A stretch of 6,454 nucleotides of DNA from Halanaerobiaceae bacterium. GTDB taxonomy: Bacteria > Bacillota_F > Halanaerobiia > Halanaerobiales > CSSED10-376. The stretch covers positions 1 to 6,454 of the forward strand of contig PWOK01000068.1 of the NCBI GenBank assembly GCA_003557445.1, written 5' to 3'. The notes under the pieces were generated by a model. That model did not search any database, had not been told where the DNA came from, and saw only the letters and a program-made list of their open reading frames with translations. A program made the translations under genes and the position numbers. Shown here piece after piece: positions 1 through 6,295 of the stretch; position 1 is the stretch's first letter; each line of letters opens with the position of its first letter.

Positions 1-2
1 AT

Positions 3-1859
3 TATCAGGAAAATGAAGAAGTAACAATTAAAGCTATTCCTGTTGAAAATTATGAATTTAAAGAATGGAAAGGAACTGTTTCCGGTGAAGATGATACAAT
101 AGATATAGTAATTGAAGAAAATATGAAGGTCTCTGCAGTGTTTATCAAGAATAAAGAATATGAGGTTGTTTTTAAAGATAATAGAGGAATACTAAAAGAA
201 CAAAAAGTAAGACATGGAGAAAGTGCCACAGCTCCAGAAGATATTGACTGGAATTATTTTGTATTTAAGGGATGGGATACAGAATTTGATGAAGTAACAG
301 AAGATTTAGTTATTGAAGCAAACTGGGAAATTGATAGAAATAGAGTTGAGTTACAATCAGAGGAAAATGATATAATAATGACTGAGGAAATACTGATGAC
401 CTGGCTGGAATATGGTATAGAAAGCTGGGATGATGTATATGTAGAAATACATCATTATTATGCGCAATATAATGAAAATAATGAATATATATTTATTGTA
501 TGTTATGTTGATGCATGGCCGGATGCTTTTAATCTTTCATTTGATGTATATGAAGATGGAGGCCCGATGGTAGACAGTAAGTATGTAAGCAATGAGGATA
601 CAGTATGTACGAATTATATAGAGATGGATGTAGATTTAGATTATGGAGATTATGTTGTTAAAGTAACAGCCACCCATGAGTATTATCCTGATATAGTGGA
701 TGAAGCTACTAGTAATATTAGTGTAGATCCTCCAGTACCTTCAGGAGATATAACAATAGAAGATGGTGATCAATATACTAATTCCAGGAATGTTACTTTA
801 GATTTACCGGCCAGTAATGCTGATGAGATGAGGATAAGAAATGAAGGTGGTAGCTGGTCCTGGGAGAATTATTCTTCTTCTAAATCCTGGACATTACCTG
901 ACCAGGATGAAGAACATACTGTTGAGGTTCAATTCAGGAATGATTATGGTGAGACTTCAGGTGTTTATGATGATACGATTGTGCTGGATAGGGAGCCTCC
1001 AAGTGTTTCTTTTAGTGGGGGAGACAAAGCAGTGGAAAAGGGTACAGAATATAATGGTATACATATTAATATATCTTCTCTTTCACCGATAACAAAGGTA
1101 ACTTTTTATGAAGACAGTAATATAGTAGAACAATTTGAAAATCCATTTGATAATCCTTATAACATTGACTTTGAAGGCGGAGTAAACACCCAAGAAGGAT
1201 TTTTTACAGTGCTGGTAGAAGTAGAAGATAAAGCAGGGAATAATAATTTAGAAATGATGGATTATGAAGAAATATCAAACTTATATACAATTGATTTTAT
1301 TGGACTAGATCCGGGCAAAGATAATATAGAACAAATTCAAGTTGGTAGAAATATTGAAGATCCTGGTTATGAGGGGGTTCTTGACGCAGAAAATCATCTA
1401 GAATTAGTAACTAATGTATCTTATGATATCGTTGCTGTTCATAAAGGAATTGGTAAGGCACTCAACAATTTTCAATATATTTCCAGGCTAACTATAAATA
1501 CATTTGTATATGCTAGTGATGCTCCATTGTTTGTAGATGAATTAGGTGCCAGGGCTAGACTTCGATTGAAAAATATTAATGATATGGGAGATGGTCCATT
1601 TACTGCTCAAGAAGGTCCTCGACAAGATGAACATGTTGTTAATGTTGAGTCTGTAGAGTCAGGAGGTATTACAAGTGCTTTGTTCGCAATTGTTGCAAAT
1701 CGATTACCCCTGTATGAAGGTGGAGAAATGGCGGCTGAAGGATTATCATATATCAAACATGGAGATTTTGAAAGTGATTGGCCAGATCATATTAATGAAA
1801 TTGATTATACTCCTGTAGATACAGTACACGGTGGAGCTCTTTGGTTGATAAAAATGTAA
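3..1859 (+). CDS. Modular surface protein, 3' part: InlB-type B repeats plus Ig-like domains (5' end outside window)
   Basis: The frame is open from the left edge, so the ATG at 123 is internal and the true start lies upstream. 618 codons are visible. Modules in order: an InlB-type B repeat at 3-146 (the 'VTIKAIPVENYEFKEWKG ... M-VSAVF' pattern); a second at 159-329 ('FVFKGWD ... ANWE'); an acidic beta-rich region at about 375-722; an Ig-like module at 744-989 ('YTNSRNVTLDL ... KSWTL ... DTIVLDREPP'); a second at 990-1286 ending 'EDKAGN'; and a C-terminal beta domain at about 1284-1856 with 'DFIGLDPG' followed by 'LELVTNVSYDI'. InlB-type and Ig-like modules are typical of extracellular adhesion proteins, so a surface or secreted location is inferred. 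I see no C-terminal anchor (LPXTG, membrane helix), so attachment, if any, would be N-terminal. The protein is strongly acidic, and its Ig pair is repeated in the gene that follows. Ligand and exact role are unknown. Confidence 0.85.
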   Translation, partial: YQENEEVTIKAIPVENYEFKEWKGTVSGEDDTIDIVIEENMKVSAVFIKNKEYEVVFKDNRGILKEQKVRHGESATAPEDIDWNYFVFKGWDTEFDEVTEDLVIEANWEIDRNRVELQSEENDIIMTEEILMTWLEYGIESWDDVYVEIHHYYAQYNENNEYIFIVCYVDAWPDAFNLSFDVYEDGGPMVDSKYVSNEDTVCTNYIEMDVDLDYGDYVVKVTATHEYYPDIVDEATSNISVDPPVPSGDITIEDGDQYTNSRNVTLDLPASNADEMRIRNEGGSWSWENYSSSKSWTLPDQDEEHTVEVQFRNDYGETSGVYDDTIVLDREPPSVSFSGGDKAVEKGTEYNGIHINISSLSPITKVTFYEDSNIVEQFENPFDNPYNIDFEGGVNTQEGFFTVLVEVEDKAGNNNLEMMDYEEISNLYTIDFIGLDPGKDNIEQIQVGRNIEDPGYEGVLDAENHLELVTNVSYDIVAVHKGIGKALNNFQYISRLTINTFVYASDAPLFVDELGARARLRLKNINDMGDGPFTAQEGPRQDEHVVNVESVESGGITSALFAIVANRLPLYEGGEMAAEGLSYIKHGDFESDWPDHINEIDYTPVDTVHGGALWLIKM

Positions 1860-1872
1860 AGTTTTTAATATA

Positions 1873-1919
1873 TCTAAATACCCCCTTTAGAGTGATGTTT
1901 CACCGAGGGGGTATTTAGA
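1873..1919 (+). terminator. Perfect 13-bp hairpin after gene A, probable terminator with a weak T-tract
   Basis: The arm 1873-1885 (TCTAAATACCCCC) is exactly complementary to 1907-1919 (GGGGGTATTTAGA). The 21-nt loop holds a nested GTGA/TCAC stem (1892-1895 with 1900-1903). It begins 13 nt after the stop codon of gene A, the usual place for an intrinsic terminator. The downstream sequence is AATAATAAATAA rather than a T-run, so termination would have to rely on the TATTT inside the arm or be inefficient. A role as an mRNA 3'-end stabiliser or partial terminator between A and B is equally possible. The hairpin itself is certain from the sequence; its function is inferred. Confidence 0.65.
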
Positions 1920-1928
1920 ATAATAAAT

Positions 1929-1935
1929 AAGGGGG
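1929..1935 (+). promoter_or_regulatory. Ribosome binding site AAGGGGG for the TTG-started gene B
   Basis: AAGGGGG lies 7 nt upstream of the TTG at 1943 and supports TTG as the start, because no ATG or GTG in frame lies near it. The same 7 nt are complementary to CCCCCTT at 1881-1887 in the upstream hairpin, so the C-tract could in principle pair with either G-tract. Confidence 0.75.
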
Positions 1936-1942
1936 ATTCAAA

Positions 1943-4330
1943 TTGTTAAAAAAAATAAAATTACAACCCTTGGAACTGATTATTATATTATTAATTTTGT
2001 TATTTGTTTATTCCTCTATTGTCCTTTCTTCAGATTTGAAGGTATTACAAATAGAACAGGGAAAAGAATATATAAATACTATTGAAGTTACCTTGACATT
2101 TAATATTGAATATTCACATATGAATAACATAGAATATATAAAAATTGGTAATGATAAAGAGGATCTAACTTCCTGGAAATCTTTTTCTGAGACAAAAGAC
2201 TGGGAATTAAAGGATGGAGATGGAGAAAGAACTATTTATGTAAAATTTAAGGATGAAAAAGGTAATATTTCAGATATTTATAGGGATTCAATTTTTTTAG
2301 AAACCACTTCCCCGAAAATTAATCTGAAATATAAAAGAGCTATAATAGATATACCTGATTACAATAAGACTGTGAAAGCAGAAATAGATAGCATAACTGA
2401 AGTAGAAAAAGTTATATTTACATTAACCAGTGGGGAAAAAAAAGAGAAAATTGAATTTAAAGAATCCCCATTTAAAATTGAAATTTCACCTGAAAAATGG
2501 GGTTATTCATGGATTGACTTAAATATTCAAGCAGAAACTAAAGCTGGTAATTTAGGAGATAAAGAAGTTCGTATTCGTTCTGTAGCTGATAAGGAACTAT
2601 TATATGAAAAACCAGATAGACACCGGACCAATTTACCATCTGATACTTATATGGTATTAGATCAAAAAGGACAGCCTGTACCTGACAATATAGATATTGC
2701 TGAAGGAAAATCTAATGAATTTAATTTAAAAATGACAAAAGTTAATAAAAACAATTGGAATCATAAAGGTTATCATCTGTTATTTAAAGATTTTAAACAA
2801 ATTCCTTTTGAAAAGCATGGCGATAAAAAGATCACTCATAATTATTCCCTTACTCCCGGGGATTTTGAGCATTTCGATATTATTTTTGAAATGGAAAAAG
2901 ATGAAGAAGTATCGTTTTTTTCTTTAACTAATTACCGGCAAACATTTCCTGGTATTTTTATTGGTCATGATAGAACTATGCAAAGAGCCCGGGAAGTATT
3001 AACTATTACCGAAGGGGAAAAAACAACTATACCGGATGGAATACCTCAAATTCAACCTTTAAAATTCAAAAATTTAAATATGATTGATAATATTAGTTTA
3101 AATTCTCTTGTTCCATATATAATTTCTAATGAAGAACAAAAAAACAGATGGGAAAGATTAAAAACCTCAGAAGAAATCACTACTCCTCCAAATAGAGATA
3201 TATATTATAACAATCAGAAAAACAAAGAAGAGTATAAATTTTGGTTTGAATATTATAATGGGGAAGATAAAAAAGAAGATATAATTATTATTCCTCTATT
3301 GAATGGAAAACAGGTTGAAATAAAAACAGATGGGAAAAAAGGAAAGGTGTTTCATTCCGTAATTGAACCCGATACTTTAAATTATTATCCCTTACACTTA
3401 AATTTAGATAATGAAAAAAGAGAAAATGAAATAATACTTCTGGTAATTAGAACTAATGATCAAGGAGTATGGAGATCTTCAAATACTACTCATACTTATA
3501 TTAGAACTATAAAAGATTTAGACTTTTATAGTTACAATTATTCACATCAAGTAAAAATTAAAGCTGATAAAGAAATACAAAATGATGAAAAAAGCAAATC
3601 AAAATTAAAAGGAATAATTGAGATGAAAGGTGAAATTAAAATTTATGAGCCCCATTATTGTCAAGAAACTGGAATAACTTATATAGATTATGAAATAAAA
3701 CATGAAAAAATCGAGTATGAGAGACAGGAGGGTTTATTTAACTTTTTTATTGGTTTTGTACAGGATAATTTGGAGAATATAAAAGATGAAAAACATATTG
3801 CCAGTTTTTGTCAAGAAGGAAAACTTGTAGATACCCATTCTATAAAAACCCCTGATGGAGAATTATTAACATATTTAGGGTTGCATAAAATTATGCTTGA
3901 GGTTATTTTATTTGAAGTTTCCGATGAATTAATAACTGTACCAGAAAAAAATATGATACAGACTAAAAAAAGATCAGTGTTCAATAATTATTTTGATGAT
4001 ATCTCTATGGAAGAAAATTTCACGATTATAAATAAAAACAATAAATATAAAATTACACGAGAAGCTAAAGGTCAGAAAAACAAAGAAAGTGAAGGAAAAG
4101 TTCATGATCCTTTTAAGGGAGAAATTTTTTCGTACAAAGAAAATAAAGAATTGAAAACAGGTGAAAAAGGAAAATGGAATATTAAGTTAGGAAAAAATAA
4201 AATAGATAGCTTTGAAGGAGAAGTTAATTTTAAACTTAGTGATATTCGTGATTACAAGGAACTTGAAAGGGTTGAAGTTGACACAGGCGAAATAAAGATA
4301 GATATTCTCCTTTCTAAAAAATATGATTAG
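1943..4330 (+). CDS. Exported modular protein: Ig-like pair, QIP/FWEY domain, C-terminal extension
   Basis: 795 aa from a TTG start with a good Shine-Dalgarno. Residues 1-30 have lysines followed by a long hydrophobic stretch (about 10-28), a signal peptide or membrane anchor. There is no lipobox cysteine. Residues 33-121 are an Ig-like module closely matching one in the preceding gene ('SETKDWELKDGDGERTIYV', then 'GNISDIYRDSIFLETTSP'). Residues 124-213 are a second Ig-like module ending 'ETKAGN'. Residues about 232-522 form a domain found again in the broken gene downstream; landmarks are 'FKQIP' (284-288), 'TFP' (334-336), 'EQKNRWERL' (398-406), 'FWFEYYN' (433-439), 'TLNYYPL' (478-484) and 'W..SNTTHTYI' (510-520). 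Residues 523-795 are a lysine/glutamate-rich extension with the only two cysteines, each in a CQE motif (573 and 623). I do not recognise the shared domain or the extension as any named family. An extracellular or cell-envelope location is inferred from the N-terminus and Ig modules. Enzymatic activity is not indicated. Confidence 0.88.
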   Translation: MLKKIKLQPLELIIILLILLFVYSSIVLSSDLKVLQIEQGKEYINTIEVTLTFNIEYSHMNNIEYIKIGNDKEDLTSWKSFSETKDWELKDGDGERTIYVKFKDEKGNISDIYRDSIFLETTSPKINLKYKRAIIDIPDYNKTVKAEIDSITEVEKVIFTLTSGEKKEKIEFKESPFKIEISPEKWGYSWIDLNIQAETKAGNLGDKEVRIRSVADKELLYEKPDRHRTNLPSDTYMVLDQKGQPVPDNIDIAEGKSNEFNLKMTKVNKNNWNHKGYHLLFKDFKQIPFEKHGDKKITHNYSLTPGDFEHFDIIFEMEKDEEVSFFSLTNYRQTFPGIFIGHDRTMQRAREVLTITEGEKTTIPDGIPQIQPLKFKNLNMIDNISLNSLVPYIISNEEQKNRWERLKTSEEITTPPNRDIYYNNQKNKEEYKFWFEYYNGEDKKEDIIIIPLLNGKQVEIKTDGKKGKVFHSVIEPDTLNYYPLHLNLDNEKRENEIILLVIRTNDQGVWRSSNTTHTYIRTIKDLDFYSYNYSHQVKIKADKEIQNDEKSKSKLKGIIEMKGEIKIYEPHYCQETGITYIDYEIKHEKIEYERQEGLFNFFIGFVQDNLENIKDEKHIASFCQEGKLVDTHSIKTPDGELLTYLGLHKIMLEVILFEVSDELITVPEKNMIQTKKRSVFNNYFDDISMEENFTIINKNNKYKITREAKGQKNKESEGKVHDPFKGEIFSYKENKELKTGEKGKWNIKLGKNKIDSFEGEVNFKLSDIRDYKELERVEVDTGEIKIDILLSKKYD

Positions 4331-4432
4331 ATTTATTCTTTAAATAATATTAGATTAGGGATGAAAATATATGAATTATTGACTATATAATTTAAACTGA
4401 CTTTCAACCTAAAACATGTAAAAATAAATAAA

Positions 4433-4545
4433 AAACCTGCTATATCAAGAAATTTTTGATAATTATCCTCAAAACTATTGTAATTTATATTAACATGTAG
4501 TATTATATTAGTAGGTTTGTTTTGGATAATAAACCTATTATATCA
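4433..4545 (+). repeat. Duplicated 15-nt motif with an inverted copy between the two
   Basis: AAACCTGCTATATCA (4433-4447) and AAACCTATTATATCA (4531-4545) match at 13 of 15 positions. Between them, TAGTAGGTTT (4509-4518) is an inverted copy of their first ten bases and can pair with either one (nine Watson-Crick pairs plus one G-U in RNA each time). The second copy runs straight into the intrinsic terminator, and both copies are followed further on by TTATCCT (4463-4469 and 4569-4575). This suggests an ancestral duplication of the terminator module in which the first copy has decayed. Confidence 0.5.
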
Positions 4546-4587
4546 GGATACTATGTGTTAATACATAGTTATCCTGATTATTTTTTT
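4542..4587 (+). terminator. Strong intrinsic terminator
   Basis: ATCAGGATACTATGT (4542-4556) pairs with ACATAG (4563-4568) and TATCCTGAT (4570-4578), giving a 15-bp stem with one bulged T at 4569 and a 6-nt loop. It is followed by TA and seven T (4581-4587). The layout is that of a rho-independent terminator on the + strand. It probably ends the gene B transcript after about 210 nt of 3' untranslated sequence, and so isolates the broken gene downstream from B. Confidence 0.88.
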
Positions 4588-4686
4588 ATACAAACAAAGT
4601 TTAAATATTAAGATAATTAAATTACTGAAAAATTTCATGTCTTAAATTAAACTATATCTGAAGAAAATCGTGTCTCCTAATACAAA

Positions 4687-5007
4687 TTAAAAGAAATAAA
4701 CTTAAAAAATAATAAAATAGAAAACATAGAACCAATAAAGAAATTACAACAATTAGAAATATTAAATTTAAAAGATAATAATATTGAAAACATTGAACCT
4801 CTTGAAGGACTTATTAATTTAAAAAAATTATATTTATGTGAGAATAAGATAAATTGTTTAAAACCTATTTCTAAATTATATAATTTAAAAGTACTCGGAA
4901 TAAAAGATAATCCAGTTTATGATTTAGAAAACCTTGCTGAACTGGCAGATAATTATTATCTAGAAGAACTTTTACTAAATAAAGAACAAATTAATAAAAT
5001 AGAACCA
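4687..5007 (+). repeat. Leucine-rich repeats, 22-residue period (within the broken gene)
   Basis: Repeat units start at 4687, 4753, 4819, 4885 and 4960. The first three are exactly 66 nt, the fourth is 75 nt and the last is a partial cap. The protein pattern is L..L.L..N.I..I.PL..L.N, for example 'LEILNLKDNNIENIEPLEGL'. This is the 22-residue LRR class found in bacterial surface proteins such as internalins, which form curved protein-binding solenoids. The first visible unit is complete but has no N-terminal cap, which fits loss of the upstream part of the array. Confidence 0.9.
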
Positions 5008-5189
5008 AAAGATAGATGGGTAAAAATAACTCCACCTGATGTAGAAATTAAACCCAGGCAGGGAGTAATGATAGAAGATGTTGAAGGATATGATAATAAC
5101 AAAATATATATTAAGTTAGGAAGTTTTTTAGAAATAGATGAAGTACAATTATTTGTAAAAATTGGTGAAGATGAATATAAAAAAGTAAG

Positions 5190-5197
5190 AAAAAAAA
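5190..5197 (+). other. Run of eight A at the frame switch (slippery sequence)
   Basis: The upstream frame reads AGA AAA AAA ATG; the downstream frame reads AAA AAA AAT GAA. A -1 slip on A AAA AAA (5190-5196), or one extra A in the transcript, would give 'VRKKNEYPYEF' and join the two halves of the Ig-like module without a gap. I see no Shine-Dalgarno-like stimulator just upstream and only a trivial ATAT/ATAT hairpin downstream, so a plain indel in a homopolymer is the simpler explanation. Confidence 0.7.
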
Positions 5198-5261
5198 TGA
5201 ATATCCATATGAATTCACTTTACTTCCAGAAGAATTTGGGGCAGTTCGTCGATTTTTCAAA

Positions 5262-6260
5262 GTGAAAGCAATAGATATAGAAGGTAATGTTGGTATTGGT
5301 AGTATATTATTACCTTTTTTTAAAGAATTAAATTTAGAAGTAGAAAAACAACCTGAGGATGAATTATTACAAGTTCCTGGAGGTAGTTATTTAAGATTGG
5401 CTGATGATGGTTTTGGTATTCCATCTTATTTTAAAATAGAGGATGGAAAAACTGAAAAAATGGATTTAAATTTAATTAAAACAAATAAAAATAATGTAAT
5501 TTTAAACGCCAAACATATATTGCTTCATAATTTTGAACAAATTCCCATTCCAGGTTGTGAGAAAAACAAAATGACAGATGATTTTATATTGAAACCAGGT
5601 GAAATTAAAAGATTTAGATATAATGTAGAAATGAAATCTAAGGATGAACTAACAGTTTTAAGAATCATAAATTTTGAAGAAACATTTCCAGAAAGAACTA
5701 TATTTGAACCACGTGATAAAAGGGATTCAATTCGTTCTCCAGCAGTTTTGAGAGCAGGGGATAGAAGCCCAGTTGAACAATTCATACCAGAAGATGCTGT
5801 CTGGATTGAAGGAAAACAAAAAGATATTAGCAATTTAAAAGCTCAAACCATATTCGGAGGACCAAGGTTTTTAAACAATACAGCTGTTTATTTAAATGAC
5901 AGTAAACAAAAGAAAAGATGGAAAGACTTAACTCAAAGAACTTCAGTTAAGAAAGATTATTATACTCCAGGTGAAAAGTTTAATTTTTGGTTAGAATATG
6001 CTAATACTGGTGATAAAGGAAAATCAGTTATATTAGTATTTTTAGACTGGAAACAAAAAAAGATTATTTCTAACTCAAAAGTTGATAAAAAATTTTTTGT
6101 TGATTTAAAAGAAAATACCTTATACCATTTTCCTTTATCAATAGAAATGCCAGATAAAGAAAAAGAATTTACGTTAGTAGTTTTAAAAATATCCATGGAA
6201 ACAAGATTAACTCCATGGAACTATACAAATACTGATTATATAACTTTAAAACCAAAATAA
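5262..6260 (+). CDS. Long open portion of the broken gene: paralogue of the gene B QIP/FWEY domain
   Basis: This is the 332-codon piece that a gene caller would report, from a GTG at 5262. The GTG lies inside an Ig-like module and has no ribosome binding site, and the same frame is open back to 5181, so it is probably not a real start. Residues 1-20 are the end of the Ig module. Residues 41-329 align along their whole length with residues 232-522 of gene B: 'FEQIP' (91-95), 'LKPGE' (110-114), 'TFP' (141-143), 'KQKKRWKDL' (215-223), 'FWLEYAN' (242-248), 'TLYHFPL' (286-292), 'W..TNTDYI' (319-327). It lacks B's C-terminal extension and ends shortly after the shared domain, which marks the domain's natural C-terminal boundary. 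The selection-like conservation of these landmarks suggests the domain was functional until recently. Whether it is still translated is unclear. Confidence 0.5.
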   Translation: MKAIDIEGNVGIGSILLPFFKELNLEVEKQPEDELLQVPGGSYLRLADDGFGIPSYFKIEDGKTEKMDLNLIKTNKNNVILNAKHILLHNFEQIPIPGCEKNKMTDDFILKPGEIKRFRYNVEMKSKDELTVLRIINFEETFPERTIFEPRDKRDSIRSPAVLRAGDRSPVEQFIPEDAVWIEGKQKDISNLKAQTIFGGPRFLNNTAVYLNDSKQKKRWKDLTQRTSVKKDYYTPGEKFNFWLEYANTGDKGKSVILVFLDWKQKKIISNSKVDKKFFVDLKENTLYHFPLSIEMPDKEKEFTLVVLKISMETRLTPWNYTNTDYITLKPK

Positions 6261-6281
6261 AGTTAATAAAAATTTATACCA

Positions 6282-6287
6282 GGGAGG
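6282..6287 (+). promoter_or_regulatory. Ribosome binding site GGGAGG for the Yip1-like gene
   Basis: GGGAGG sits 8 nt before the TTG at 6296 and fixes that codon as the start. No terminator or clear promoter lies in the 35-nt gap after the broken gene, so this gene may be read from the same transcript. Confidence 0.8.
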
Positions 6288-6295
6288 TTAAAAAA

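Larger units (their letters stand above)
4331..4680 (+). other. Very AT-rich non-coding region between gene B and the broken gene C
   Basis: I see no convincing gene here. The longest start-led frame I noticed on the + strand is a 9-codon ATG frame at 4361. The region holds a duplicated AAACCT motif with an inverted third copy, a small hairpin (TATCAA at 4443-4448 with TTGATA at 4456-4461) and a strong intrinsic terminator at 4542-4587. The last 90 nt before the leucine-rich repeat frame contain in-frame stops at 4648 and 4678 and no ribosome binding site. 'TISEENRVS' in that frame (4651-4677) could be the remains of a lost repeat. I found no convincing -35/-10 pair. Confidence 0.6.
4681..6260 (+). 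pseudogene. Broken LRR / Ig-like / QIP-FWEY domain protein (5' truncated, -1 frameshift)
   Basis: Two frames join into one protein. In frame from 4681: about five leucine-rich repeats (4687-5007), then 'TPPDVEI' opening an Ig-like module at 5029. This frame ends at a TGA at 5263-5265. The -1 frame continues the same Ig module ('NEYPYEFTLLPEEF' to 'FKVKAIDIEGNVG') and then a second copy of the domain of gene B (5382-6248). The switch fits an A8 run at 5190-5197, where one more A would restore the frame. At the 5' end the repeats follow directly on a TAA (4678-4680). The first in-frame ATG is at 5068, well inside the protein, and no ribosome binding site or signal sequence is present. The intact ancestor was therefore probably a secreted LRR-Ig protein that has lost its 5' end. 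Alternatives are that only the downstream part is still translated, or that the frameshift is used or is a sequencing error. The missing start cannot be explained that way. Confidence 0.72.

Noticed and set aside
841..1092. 83-codon + strand open frame overlapping gene A
   Set aside because: It lies wholly inside gene A in another frame, where gene A encodes clear Ig-like modules. Its own translation is low-complexity hydrophobic/basic sequence with no motif.
4361..4390. 9-codon ATG frame preceded by TTAGGG
   Set aside because: It is too short, with a poor ribosome binding site and no conserved feature. It is probably chance in AT-rich DNA.
4433..4545. CRISPR-like repeats
   Set aside because: There are only two imperfect short direct copies and one inverted copy, with no regular spacing or array.
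4588..4680. Possible promoter for gene C
   Set aside because: AT-rich sequence gives several TATA-like strings, but I found no -35/-10 pair with proper spacing and sequence.
5068..5265. ATG at 5068 as the start of an independent 65-aa protein
   Set aside because: It falls in the middle of an Ig-like module continuous with the upstream LRR frame and has no ribosome binding site. It is better explained as part of the broken gene.
5525..5833. 102-codon minus-strand open frame
   Set aside because: It is antisense to the conserved QIP/FWEY domain of gene C. It has no recognisable protein features, and the + strand frame is supported by homology to gene B.
5960..6196. 78-codon minus-strand open frame
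   Set aside because: It is also antisense to the conserved part of gene C, with no supporting motif.
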